DNA of 8,273 nt from JANOBJ01 sp031411575 (GTDB taxonomy: Bacteria > Pseudomonadota > Gammaproteobacteria > Burkholderiales > Burkholderiaceae_C). Within the stretch, counting starts at the first letter, position 1. Every line of letters starts with the position of its first letter. Shown piece by piece: positions 1 through 5,606 of the stretch. The position numbers were made by a program, and so were the translations under genes. Location: assembly GCA_031411575.1 (NCBI GenBank), contig JANOBJ010000156.1, positions 1 to 8,273 of the forward strand, in the 5' to 3' direction. The notes under the pieces are model-generated. The model was given only the letters and a program-made list of their open reading frames with translations, was not told the origin of the DNA and ran no database searches.

Positions 1-1
1 C

Positions 2-265
2 GAGCGCAACGTGCTGGTGCTGCCCGACGTGATCGCCAACGCCGGCGGCGTGACGGTGAGCTACTTCGAGTGGGTGCAGGATTTCTCCAGCTTCTTCTGG
101 AGCGAGGACGAGATCAATGCCCGGCTGGTGCGCATCATGAAAGAAGCCTTTGGCGCGATCTGGATCGTGGCACAGGACAACCAGGTGAGCCTGCGCACCG
201 CCACCTTCATCGTGGCGTGCAAGCGCATCCTGCATGCGCGCGAGATGCGCGGGCTGTACCCGTGA
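2..265 (+). CDS. gdhA: Glutamate dehydrogenase, C-terminal end (partial, 5' end outside window)
   Basis: This is the last 87 residues of a Glu/Leu/Phe/Val dehydrogenase, open from the window edge and ending in TGA at 263-265. The conserved run NAGGVTVSYFEWVQ (starting near residue 13 of the visible part) and the following aromatic-rich DFSSFFWSEDEIN segment are characteristic of bacterial NAD(P)-dependent glutamate dehydrogenases. These interconvert glutamate and 2-oxoglutarate plus ammonia in the cytoplasm. The visible part covers the end of the nucleotide-binding domain and the C-terminal helices; the catalytic lysine and most of the Rossmann fold are outside the window. The in-frame GTG at 11 is an internal valine codon, not a start. 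The family call is firm; the symbol and cofactor preference are inferred. Confidence 0.9.
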   Translation, partial: ERNVLVLPDVIANAGGVTVSYFEWVQDFSSFFWSEDEINARLVRIMKEAFGAIWIVAQDNQVSLRTATFIVACKRILHAREMRGLYP

Positions 266-299
266 CGCGCCGCGCCCCGAGCCGCGCCACAATGGCGAC

Positions 300-896
300 A
301 TGACCTCCCCCACACCACTCCTCATCTTCGCCGGCAGCACCCGCGCCCAGTCGTTCAACCGCAAGCTCGCGCACGTGGCCGCGGGCCTGGCGCGCGACGC
401 GGGCGCCGCCGTCACCCACATCGAGCTGGCGGATTTCGACATCCCGCTCTACAACGCCGATCTGGAAGCCCAGGGCACGCCGGCCGATGTGATGCGGCTG
501 AAAGCCTTGATGCACGCCCACCCGGCCTGGATCGTCTGCTCGCCCGAGTACACCGGCAGCTACACCGCGCTGCTGAAGAACACCATCGACTGGGTATCGA
601 GCCCGGTCCGCAGCAACCCCGACTGGAGCGACGGCTTCAAGTCCACGCGTGGCAAGGTGGTGGGCATGCTCAGCGCCTCGCCCGGCGCATTGGGCGGCCT
701 GCGCTCACAAAGCCATCTGGCGCCGCTGCTGATCAACCTGCAATGCTGGCTGGCGCCCCAGGCGTTCGCCCTCAGCCGCGCAGGCGACGCGTTTGATGCG
801 CAGGGCGCGCTGGTGAACGAAGCCCACGTCAAAAGTGTGCGCACCGTCGTTGACCAGGTGCTGTGGGCGGCTGGGCGCCTCGCACCGGCTGCGTGA
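300..896 (+). CDS. NADPH-dependent FMN reductase family protein (flavodoxin-like fold)
   Basis: A 198-residue protein of normal length for the NADPH-dependent FMN reductase family (SsuE/ChrR/YieF-like, Pfam FMN_red). Visible motifs are the FMN phosphate-binding loop GSTRAQSFN (residues 12-20), the flavin-contacting SPEYTGS (81-87) followed by LLKNTIDW, and ASPGALGGLRSQ (127-138). Members are cytoplasmic flavoproteins that reduce free flavin, quinones, or metal ions such as chromate; the substrate here cannot be told from sequence. The ATG at 300 is preferred over an upstream in-frame start at 234. The family begins a few residues before the first beta strand (LLIFAGS), and the 234 start would overlap the dehydrogenase gene. 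No clear Shine-Dalgarno precedes it. It starts 34 bp after the dehydrogenase stop, so co-transcription is possible. Confidence 0.88.
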   Translation: MTSPTPLLIFAGSTRAQSFNRKLAHVAAGLARDAGAAVTHIELADFDIPLYNADLEAQGTPADVMRLKALMHAHPAWIVCSPEYTGSYTALLKNTIDWVSSPVRSNPDWSDGFKSTRGKVVGMLSASPGALGGLRSQSHLAPLLINLQCWLAPQAFALSRAGDAFDAQGALVNEAHVKSVRTVVDQVLWAAGRLAPAA

Positions 897-902
897 GGCA
901 AA

Positions 903-965
903 TTGAGCACAGAATTGGCCTCAAGTGCCCGTCAAATGGGCATAGTTTGCTATTTATTTTATAGC
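903..965 (-). repeat. Dispersed AT-rich palindromic element, intergenic copy A
   Basis: The 28-bp core (938-965, read on the minus strand) matches three other copies in this window. It carries an inverted repeat, GCTAT at 949-953 and ATAGC at 961-965, around a 7-nt loop. Two further small hairpins precede it on the plus strand: TTGAG/CTCAA (903-907 and 920-924) and TGCCC/GGGCA (926-930 and 938-942). In the frame used by the coding copies, this copy has TAA and TAG stops. The second hairpin is followed by a T-rich stretch, so it may also act as a weak terminator for the FMN reductase gene. The outer limits of the repeat are uncertain; only the core is shared. Confidence 0.75.
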
Positions 966-994
966 ATATGATATTCGTTGATCGGACGCCGTTA

Positions 995-1267
995 ATGGAC
1001 TGCCGCCCCGGTTGTGGCGCCTGCTGCACCGCGCCCTCCATCAGCTCGCCCATCCCCGGCATGCCGAACGGCAAGCCGGCCGGCGTGCGCTGCATTCAGC
1101 TCGACGCCGACAACCGCTGCCTCATTTTTGGACACCCCGAGCGCCCCGCGGTCTGCGGCCAGTTGCAGCCGTCGATCGAGATGTGCGGCGCCGACCGCGC
1201 GCATGCGATGTCGTTTCTCGAACGGCTGGAAACGGCCACGCGCCCTCAGCGTCCTTGGAACGGGTAA
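995..1267 (+). CDS. YkgJ-family cysteine cluster protein
   Basis: A 90-residue protein with eight cysteines (3, 7, 10, 11, 33, 42, 54, 64). It opens with the CxxxCxxCC signature (DCRPGCGACC) and continues with PSISSPIPGMPNGKPAG, then spaced cysteines in RCIQL, NRCLIFG and PAVCGQL. This is the YkgJ / zinc- or iron-chelating cysteine cluster family (Pfam CxxCxxCC), small proteins presumed to bind metal or an Fe-S cluster, of unknown function. The ATG at 995 puts the cluster directly at the N-terminus, as in relatives I recall. An in-frame ATG at 968 would add nine residues but lies at the edge of the AT-rich repeat, and I judge it less likely. The 3' end overlaps the relic on the opposite strand by 22 bp. 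Confidence 0.85.
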   Translation: MDCRPGCGACCTAPSISSPIPGMPNGKPAGVRCIQLDADNRCLIFGHPERPAVCGQLQPSIEMCGADRAHAMSFLERLETATRPQRPWNG

Positions 1268-1436
1268 TCCCGGGGCGTGGTCTGCATCGTGATCCAGCGC
1301 AGCTCGGTGAACGCGGCAATGCCGGCCTTGCCGCCAGAGCCGCCGAAGCGGCCGATGTCCAGTCGATGCGGCGCGCCACTTCGCAAACCGCGTCGCCGAT
1401 GCGCTTGCCAAGCGCCTGAAAAAGCGTTGTGATCCG
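1246..1436 (-). pseudogene. Relic of an aldehyde dehydrogenase 3' end (vanillin/salicylaldehyde dehydrogenase-like)
   Basis: On the minus strand, positions 1359-1246 translate to a 37-residue tail containing GRFGG, KAGIAAFTELRWIT, QTTPRDYPF and a TGA stop. This matches the C-terminus expected of the benzaldehyde/vanillin dehydrogenase branch of the ALDH superfamily (GRFGGKAGI..FTELRWIT.Q...RHYPF). Two extra residues appear inside the GRFGG-KAG junction. Immediately upstream, in a different frame (1436-1359), a stretch with ALGKRIGDAVCEV could be the preceding ALDH segment, but the expected FGGVKxSG block is missing. This implies a deletion and frameshift. Nothing of the catalytic domain remains because the aldolase gene begins at 1467. 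The tail match is good; the upstream piece is a weaker guess. Confidence 0.6.
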
Positions 1437-1454
1437 GCCCTGACACCGCACACC

Positions 1455-1459
1455 AGGAG
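1455..1459 (+). promoter_or_regulatory. Ribosome binding site of the class II aldolase-family gene
   Basis: AGGAG lies 7 nt before the ATG at 1467. This is one of the clearest Shine-Dalgarno sequences in the window and fixes the start of the aldolase-family gene. Confidence 0.75.
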
Positions 1460-1466
1460 ACCCACC

Positions 1467-2222
1467 ATGCACATTCCCTCACTCAAAGAAGTGGTCAGCG
1501 CCGAAGAATGGCAGCTGCGCTGCGACCTCGCCGCCTGCTACCGGCTGATCGCGCTGTACGGCTGGAGCGATCTGGTCTTCACCCACGTCAGCGCCCGCAT
1601 CCCCGGCCCCGAGCACCACTTTTTGATCAACCCCTACGGGCTGATGTTTGACGAGATCACGGCGTCGTCGCTGGTCAAGGTCGACCAGTCGTGCAACAAG
1701 CTGATCGATTCGCCGTTCCCGGTCAACCCGGCCGGCTTCGTGATCCACAGCAGCATCCACCAGGTGCGTGAAGACGCCGGCTGCGTGCTGCACACCCACA
1801 GCCGCGCCGGCGTGGCCGTCAGCGCGCAAAAAGCCGGGGTGCTGCCGATCAGCCAGCAGTCGGTCTTCGTGCTGGCCTCACTGGCGTACCACGACTACGA
1901 AGGCGTGGCCCTGCGCGACGACGAAAAGCCGCGCCTGCAGGCCGATCTGGGCAAGGCCAACTACCTGATGCTGCGCAACCACGGCCTGCTGACCGTGGGC
2001 CGCACCGTGGCAGACGCCTTTTTGCACATGTACACCTTTGAGAACACCTGTCGCATCCAGATCGACGCGCAGGGTGGTGGCGAGCTGACCCGCGTGCACC
2101 CCAAAATCCTCGAGGGCGTGGGCGAAGTCATGAAAACCGCCACCGCCGGCCAGGGCGCCAACATTGCCTGGCCCGCGCTGCTCCGCAAGGTCGAACGCAG
2201 CGATCCGGGCTACAAGAGCTGA
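1467..2222 (+). CDS. Class II aldolase/adducin family protein
   Basis: A 251-residue protein of the class II aldolase/adducin head domain family. Zinc ligands typical of L-fuculose-1-phosphate aldolase are present: the HTH pair (His109, His111) and His172 in RNHGLLTVG. The N-terminal substrate loop is visible as GWSDLVFTHVSARIP (32-46). The usual catalytic glutamate in SSEWxxH is not present: the aligned segment reads NPAGFVIH (87-94). This is typical of the adducin-like bacterial subgroup, whose reaction is unknown, so aldolase activity should not be assumed. It is probably a cytoplasmic metalloenzyme. The start is supported by AGGAG at good spacing. It stands alone between an ALDH relic and a convergent transglutaminase-like gene, so context does not reveal a pathway. 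Confidence 0.88.
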   Translation: MHIPSLKEVVSAEEWQLRCDLAACYRLIALYGWSDLVFTHVSARIPGPEHHFLINPYGLMFDEITASSLVKVDQSCNKLIDSPFPVNPAGFVIHSSIHQVREDAGCVLHTHSRAGVAVSAQKAGVLPISQQSVFVLASLAYHDYEGVALRDDEKPRLQADLGKANYLMLRNHGLLTVGRTVADAFLHMYTFENTCRIQIDAQGGGELTRVHPKILEGVGEVMKTATAGQGANIAWPALLRKVERSDPGYKS

Positions 2223-2285
2223 AGCGGGCAAGACGCCGCTGGAACACAGCGCGTGCGAAACACCGGTCAGCCGCTGCCCGCGCGC

Positions 2286-3125
2286 TCAGGCGTCCTCAGC
2301 CGCCATCTCGGTCTGGATGCGCAGCTGGGCGTCGCGGCCTTCCTCGTCCACGCGCAGTTCCTTGCGCGTCATCTGCACCGCGCCAAACAGGGTGCTGAAC
2401 GCCACGTCCTTGGCGTCGCGGCCGGTGCCGATGCGCACCAGCCGCTCGGGTGACGCCATGCCCGATGGGTCGAACAGCACCCAGCGGCCGCCGATCCAGA
2501 CTTCCATGATCGCGTGAAAATCCTGCGGCGGCTCGTCGAACCAGACATAACCCACCACCAGCCGCGCCGGGATGTTGAGCGCGCGGCACAGCGTGATACC
2601 CAGGTGCGCGAAGTCACGACACACGCCGGCGCGCTGCACGAACACCTCCTGCGCGGTGGTGGTCGGGCCGGTGCTGCCGGGCAGGTAGGTGATGGCGCCG
2701 CGAATCCAGTCGCACACGGCGCGCACGCGGCCGATGCCGGGTGCAAGGTGGCCAAACTGCTGCTGCGCCACCCGCGACAGCAGATCCGACTCGCAGTAGC
2801 GCGTGGGCAGCAGGCAGGGCAGCACCTCATCGGGCACCTGGTTCACCGGCACCTCGGGCAGGTCGTCGGGCACCGGATCGATGTGCACCTCCACCTCGGC
2901 CTGGTAACTGACCAGCAGCTGGCCAGGCGCGGCGTCAAACCGGATGATGCGGTTGCCGCTGCCCGCCTCGATGAAGTCATGCACCGCAACGCCCGATGAC
3001 ACCGCCAGCCGTTCGCTCAGGATGGTTTGCCCCGGCCAGTGCGCGGCCTCGATGTTGAAGCAGCAATGCGTGGGCGCCCTTACCTGGTACTCGAGCGCCA
3101 GATCCACCGCCGACCGGTGCTTCAT
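2286..3125 (-). CDS. Transglutaminase-like domain protein (putative cysteine protease)
   Basis: A 279-residue protein with an N-terminal beta-rich region (about 1-105, beginning with LEYQV) and a transglutaminase-like core. The papain-type triad is visible: Cys169 in RAGVCRDFAHL, His204 in DFHAIMEVW and Asp219 in LFDPSG. This is the bacterial transglutaminase-like/SgcJ-type family of putative cysteine proteases or amidases; the substrate is unknown. No signal peptide is evident, so a cytoplasmic location is likely. The ATG at 3125 overlaps the stop of the upstream DUF1328 gene as ATGA, which indicates translational coupling. The frame stays open upstream to 3365, but that extension only reads through the DUF1328 gene in another frame. 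It converges on the aldolase gene with 63 bp between stops. Confidence 0.87.
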   Translation of the reverse strand: MKHRSAVDLALEYQVRAPTHCCFNIEAAHWPGQTILSERLAVSSGVAVHDFIEAGSGNRIIRFDAAPGQLLVSYQAEVEVHIDPVPDDLPEVPVNQVPDEVLPCLLPTRYCESDLLSRVAQQQFGHLAPGIGRVRAVCDWIRGAITYLPGSTGPTTTAQEVFVQRAGVCRDFAHLGITLCRALNIPARLVVGYVWFDEPPQDFHAIMEVWIGGRWVLFDPSGMASPERLVRIGTGRDAKDVAFSTLFGAVQMTRKELRVDEEGRDAQLRIQTEMAAEDA

Positions 3126-3307
3126 TTCAGCGCCTTCTTCGCCGCCCCTACGCCCAGCCCGGCCAGCACCAGAAACACCACGGCGATGATCAGGAACAGC
3201 CCGAACAGCACCTTGGCAATGCCGGCCGCCCCCGCGGCCATGCCGCCAAAGCCGAGCGCACCGGCAAGCAGTGAAATGATGGCAAAAATAATCGCGTACT
3301 TCAGCAT
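3122..3307 (-). CDS. DUF1328 (YtjA-like) small membrane protein
   Basis: A 61-residue hydrophobic peptide starting MLKYAIIFAIISLLAGALGFGG and continuing with a second membrane segment (about 33-53, LFGLFLIIAVVFLVLAG), ending in a lysine-rich tail (KKALK). This is the DUF1328/YtjA family of about 55-60-residue inner-membrane proteins with two transmembrane helices and unknown function. The ATG at 3307 is chosen because the family begins at MLxYA and AGGAG lies a few bases upstream (complement of 3315-3319). An in-frame extension to 3361 is not family-like. The stop overlaps the transglutaminase-like start by 4 nt, so the two form a coupled operon. The family is often linked to envelope or general stress, but that is background knowledge and not visible here. 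Confidence 0.88.
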   Translation of the reverse strand: MLKYAIIFAIISLLAGALGFGGMAAGAAGIAKVLFGLFLIIAVVFLVLAGLGVGAAKKALK

Positions 3308-3365
3308 GAGCGGCTCCTGATGGTGGACAGTTCCCGGGGGATGGCCCGATCGGGCATGCATCCAT

Positions 3366-3371
3366 ACTAGG
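3366..3371 (-). promoter_or_regulatory. Possible -10 element upstream of the DUF1328 operon
   Basis: The minus strand reads CTAGTATGG across 3371-3363, giving a TAGTAT-like -10 about 60 bp before the DUF1328 start. No convincing -35 is present at the right distance. It is offered only because the 148-bp gap after the AsmA-family gene is the only place for an operon promoter. Confidence 0.2.
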
Positions 3372-3399
3372 CAGCGCCGGAGCGCGCCACCATCAGCCC

Positions 3400-3440
3400 C
3401 CGGCGCGGCGGTTTGTAGGACAAGCCTGACTGCGCGCCGG
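3400..3440. terminator. Possible stem-loop between the AsmA-family gene and the DUF1328 operon
   Basis: An 8-bp perfect inverted repeat, CCGGCGCG (3400-3407) and CGCGCCGG (3433-3440), lies just past the AsmA-family stop with a 25-nt loop. No T-tract follows on either strand, so this could be a factor-independent hairpin only in a loose sense. GCGCCGGAGC also occurs as a direct repeat at 3374-3383 and 3434-3443. Confidence 0.3.
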
Positions 3441-3455
3441 AGCCGACTCGACGCG

Positions 3456-4823
3456 CTACTTCCCGAACAGCCCCTTGAGCCCCTGTCCGAGCCGGTCGCC
3501 GATGCTGGCGCCAGCGGCGGTGCCCGCGCCCGGCATCACGGCGGTACCGATGGCCGCGCCCAGCAGCGCGCCGCGCGTGAGCGTGACTTCGGGCGCGTCC
3601 AGCGTGCCGCCCACGGCCAGCGGCACGCTCACCACGCCGCGGCTGGCGCCGCGCGTCAGGTCCACATTCACGCGGCCGCTCAGGGCGCGCGAGGGCGCCA
3701 CCGTCACCTGGCCGGTGGCGGCCAGCACGCCCGAACTGGCCACCAGATTCGTCAACTGGATCGTCTGCCCGCGGGTGTTGACCTGGCCCGCCAGCGCATC
3801 CAGCGCGGTCTCGCCGCCACGGCTCAGCCCCACGGTGGAAACGGCGCGCGCCAGATCGATGCCATGCACCACCGCGTTGCGCACGGTGAAGCGGGTCTGC
3901 GTCTGCAGCGCGTCGCCCACCGCGCCCAGATCGCGCACGCGGGCGTTCAGCGTGGTGGAGGCGTCGAGCCGGCCACTCAGCGTGCGGCCTGGCGCCGTGA
4001 GCGCTGCCACGTCCACGTCGCGGGTGTCCAGCGCGCCGTCCAGCACGGTGTCGGCTGCGGCCCCGGCCTGACCGGCGCCGGGCTTGACGGTGATGCGACC
4101 CTGCACCGTGCCGCCGCCCACCGCCACCTTGACCGACCAGGCATGCGGCGTGGCGCCAGCCGCCTGGCCAGACCTGCCGCCTGCTGCGGTACCCTCCGCC
4201 GCCGGGTCCAGCCGCGCCAGCACCACGCGCGCGCCCTGCCAGCCGCCCTTGCGCACCTGCAGCGTAGCGGCCTGCGGCCAGCCGTCGGGCGCCAGCGTGG
4301 CCTCGGCATCGACCGTGGTGGCGCGTCCGCGTGCGTTGATCCAGGTCACGTCTTCCAGCACGGCGCGGCGTGGCAGCCAGGCCATCTCAAACCTCGCTTT
4401 TGAGGTGTTTTGTGCCCCGGGTCCGCTCCCCGTGGTCATAGTTTGCTCTTTTTTTTGTAGCGCCCCGGCGATCGCCGCGAGCGCTGCCTGCGGCAACACC
4501 GACTGCCGCAACACCAGCGTGGCCACCTCCAGCCGGCCCTGCAGCAGCGCCGACCAGACCGGCCGCGCCTCGACCCGCCCGAGCGTGATGGCCGGCGTGC
4601 TCTGCGCTGCAACGCCGCTCAGCGCCACCGCCGGCACCGGCCACAGATCGACCGACACGTCCGTCAGGCGCACCGGCACGCCCAGCGCGGCCGTGGCCTC
4701 GCGCGCGATGCGCTCGCGAAAATCCGCCGATCCCGTCCATTGCGCGAGCGCCAGCGCCACCGCCCCCAGCAGCAGCACCAGCGCCACTGCCGCGATGACC
4801 AGCCATTTGGCAACCCGTCTCAT
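3456..4823 (-). CDS. AsmA-family protein carrying an in-frame repeat-encoded insert
   Basis: A 455-residue protein with an N-terminal membrane anchor (about residues 6-28, after MRRVAKW). An AsmA-type N-terminal segment follows (RIAREATAALGVPVRLTDV...LWPVPAVALSGV), then a long periplasmic beta-rich region. The C-terminal AsmA-like part includes VHGIDLARAV (319-328), and the tail is Gly/Ala-rich (about 421-455). AsmA-like proteins are inner-membrane-anchored and are implicated in outer membrane assembly or lipid transport; the specific role here is unknown. The ATG at 4823 is preferred over an upstream GTG at 4847 because it directly precedes a standard positively charged anchor. Residues about 121-142 (ALQKKEQTMTTGS..AQNTSK) come from a dispersed repeat also found in the MFS gene. 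They include an A8 run on the coding strand. It is divergent from the GST gene across 102 bp. Confidence 0.82.
   Translation of the reverse strand: MRRVAKWLVIAAVALVLLLGAVALALAQWTGSADFRERIAREATAALGVPVRLTDVSVDLWPVPAVALSGVAAQSTPAITLGRVEARPVWSALLQGRLEVATLVLRQSVLPQAALAAIAGALQKKEQTMTTGSGPGAQNTSKARFEMAWLPRRAVLEDVTWINARGRATTVDAEATLAPDGWPQAATLQVRKGGWQGARVVLARLDPAAEGTAAGGRSGQAAGATPHAWSVKVAVGGGTVQGRITVKPGAGQAGAAADTVLDGALDTRDVDVAALTAPGRTLSGRLDASTTLNARVRDLGAVGDALQTQTRFTVRNAVVHGIDLARAVSTVGLSRGGETALDALAGQVNTRGQTIQLTNLVASSGVLAATGQVTVAPSRALSGRVNVDLTRGASRGVVSVPLAVGGTLDAPEVTLTRGALLGAAIGTAVMPGAGTAAGASIGDRLGQGLKGLFGK
4397..4464 (-). repeat. Dispersed element, coding copy B (inside AsmA-family gene)
   Basis: The region 4407-4464 aligns without gaps to 6210-6267 (about 50 of 58 positions identical), including a 26-bp exact match (4425-4450 and 6228-6253). 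Its 28-bp core (4434-4461) matches the other copies. Read with the gene it encodes ALQKKEQTMTTGSGPGAQNTSK. Positions that are TAA and TAG in the non-coding copies are CAA and GAG here, which also breaks the palindrome. An ACCTC/GAGGT hairpin (4391-4395 and 4402-4406) marks one end. The outer boundary is approximate. Confidence 0.85.
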
Positions 4824-4913
4824 GCCGCGATTGTGCCCAGCGGCCACCGCGCAGGCGCCGCCAGCACGAAAACGTCCTTGGCGCTAGCATGGCTCCCCCA
4901 ACTCATTCACACC

Positions 4914-4918
4914 GAGGA
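4914..4918 (+). promoter_or_regulatory. Ribosome binding site of the glutathione S-transferase gene
   Basis: GAGGA lies 7 nt before the ATG at 4926 and decides this start over a much longer open frame extending upstream to 4740. Confidence 0.7.
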
Positions 4919-4925
4919 CACACCC

Positions 4926-5534
4926 ATGAAGCTGTACTACTCTCCCGGCGCCTGTTCGCTGTCGCCGCACATCACGCTGCGCGAATCCGGCCTGGCGTTC
5001 ACGCCGGTCAAGGCCCCCACCAAGACGCACCAGCTGGACGACGGCACCGACTACTACACCATCAACCCGCTGGGCTACGTGCCGCTGCTGGAGCTGGACG
5101 ACGGCACCCGCCTGACCGAAGGCCCGGCCATCGTGCAGTACATCGCCGACCAGGTGCCCGACAAACACCTGGCGCCGCCCAACGGCACGCTGGCGCGCTA
5201 CCAGCTGCAAAGCTGGCTCACCTTCATCGGCACCGAGCTGCACAAGACCTTCTCGCCGCTGTTCAACCCGGCCACGCCCGACGCGTTCAAGACCATCTCG
5301 AAGGACAAACTGGCCAACCGCTTGAAATGGGTCGACGGCCAGCTCGCCGGCAAGCACTACCTGATGGGCGACCAGTTCAGCGTGGCCGACGGCTACCTGT
5401 TCACGGTGACCAACTGGACCAAGCCGCTCGGTATCGACCTCGCGCCCTACCCCAACGTGGTCGCGTTTCGCGAGCGCATGGCCGCACGCCCGGCGGTGCA
5501 GGCCGCGATGAAGGCCGAAGGCCTGCTGGGCTGA
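4926..5534 (+). CDS. gstA: Beta-class glutathione S-transferase
   Basis: A 202-residue protein that follows the Escherichia coli GstA pattern closely from memory: MKLYYSPGACSLSPHITLRE at the N-terminus, the thioredoxin-fold cis-proline motif GYVPLLELDDG (50-60), and TEGPAIVQYIAD (64-75). A helical C-terminal domain follows, with SVADGYLFTV (152-161). The beta-class signature residues Cys10 and His106 are both present. Members conjugate glutathione to electrophiles or form mixed disulfides with it, in the cytoplasm or periplasm. Length is normal. It is divergent from the AsmA-family gene and convergent with the MFS gene, so it is probably monocistronic. The substrate is unknown. Confidence 0.93.
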   Translation: MKLYYSPGACSLSPHITLRESGLAFTPVKAPTKTHQLDDGTDYYTINPLGYVPLLELDDGTRLTEGPAIVQYIADQVPDKHLAPPNGTLARYQLQSWLTFIGTELHKTFSPLFNPATPDAFKTISKDKLANRLKWVDGQLAGKHYLMGDQFSVADGYLFTVTNWTKPLGIDLAPYPNVVAFRERMAARPAVQAAMKAEGLLG

Positions 5535-5551
5535 AACGGCAGCGCGTTTAA

Positions 5552-5602
5552 CTGCCGGCTTGAAGCTGGCGGCGCATCCACCGCTTGGGCTGCAGCCGGC
5601 AG
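5552..5602. terminator. Possible stem-loop terminator between convergent GST and MFS genes
   Basis: A 9-bp perfect inverted repeat, CTGCCGGCT (5552-5560) and AGCCGGCAG (5594-5602), lies in the 72-bp gap between two convergent stops. A nested shorter hairpin is also possible (5552-5559 with 5565-5572, two G-T pairs). There is no T-tract on either side, so intrinsic termination is unproven; placement is the main support. Confidence 0.35.
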
Positions 5603-5606
5603 CGCC

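Noticed and set aside
968..994. Nine-residue N-terminal extension of the YkgJ-family protein from the ATG at 968
   Set aside because: The ATG lies at the edge of the AT-rich repeat, has no Shine-Dalgarno, and the family normally begins right at the cysteine motif.
2224..2281. GCGGGCA/TGCCCGC inverted repeat and a CGCTG/CAGCG hairpin (2237-2251) between the convergent aldolase and transglutaminase-like genes
   Set aside because: The stems are short, the 7-bp pair has a 44-nt loop, and no T-tract follows, so I do not call a terminator.
3308..3365. Upstream in-frame extensions of the transglutaminase-like and DUF1328 genes
   Set aside because: Both extensions run past the family-typical start. 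DUF1328 has an AGGAG before the 3307 start, and the transglutaminase-like gene has an ATGA overlap start at 3125.
4084..4887. A 267-codon plus-strand frame opposite the AsmA-family gene
   Set aside because: The composition is Ser/Ala/Arg/Pro-rich without motifs, and it is fully antisense to a gene with an anchor and AsmA features. Treated as a shadow.
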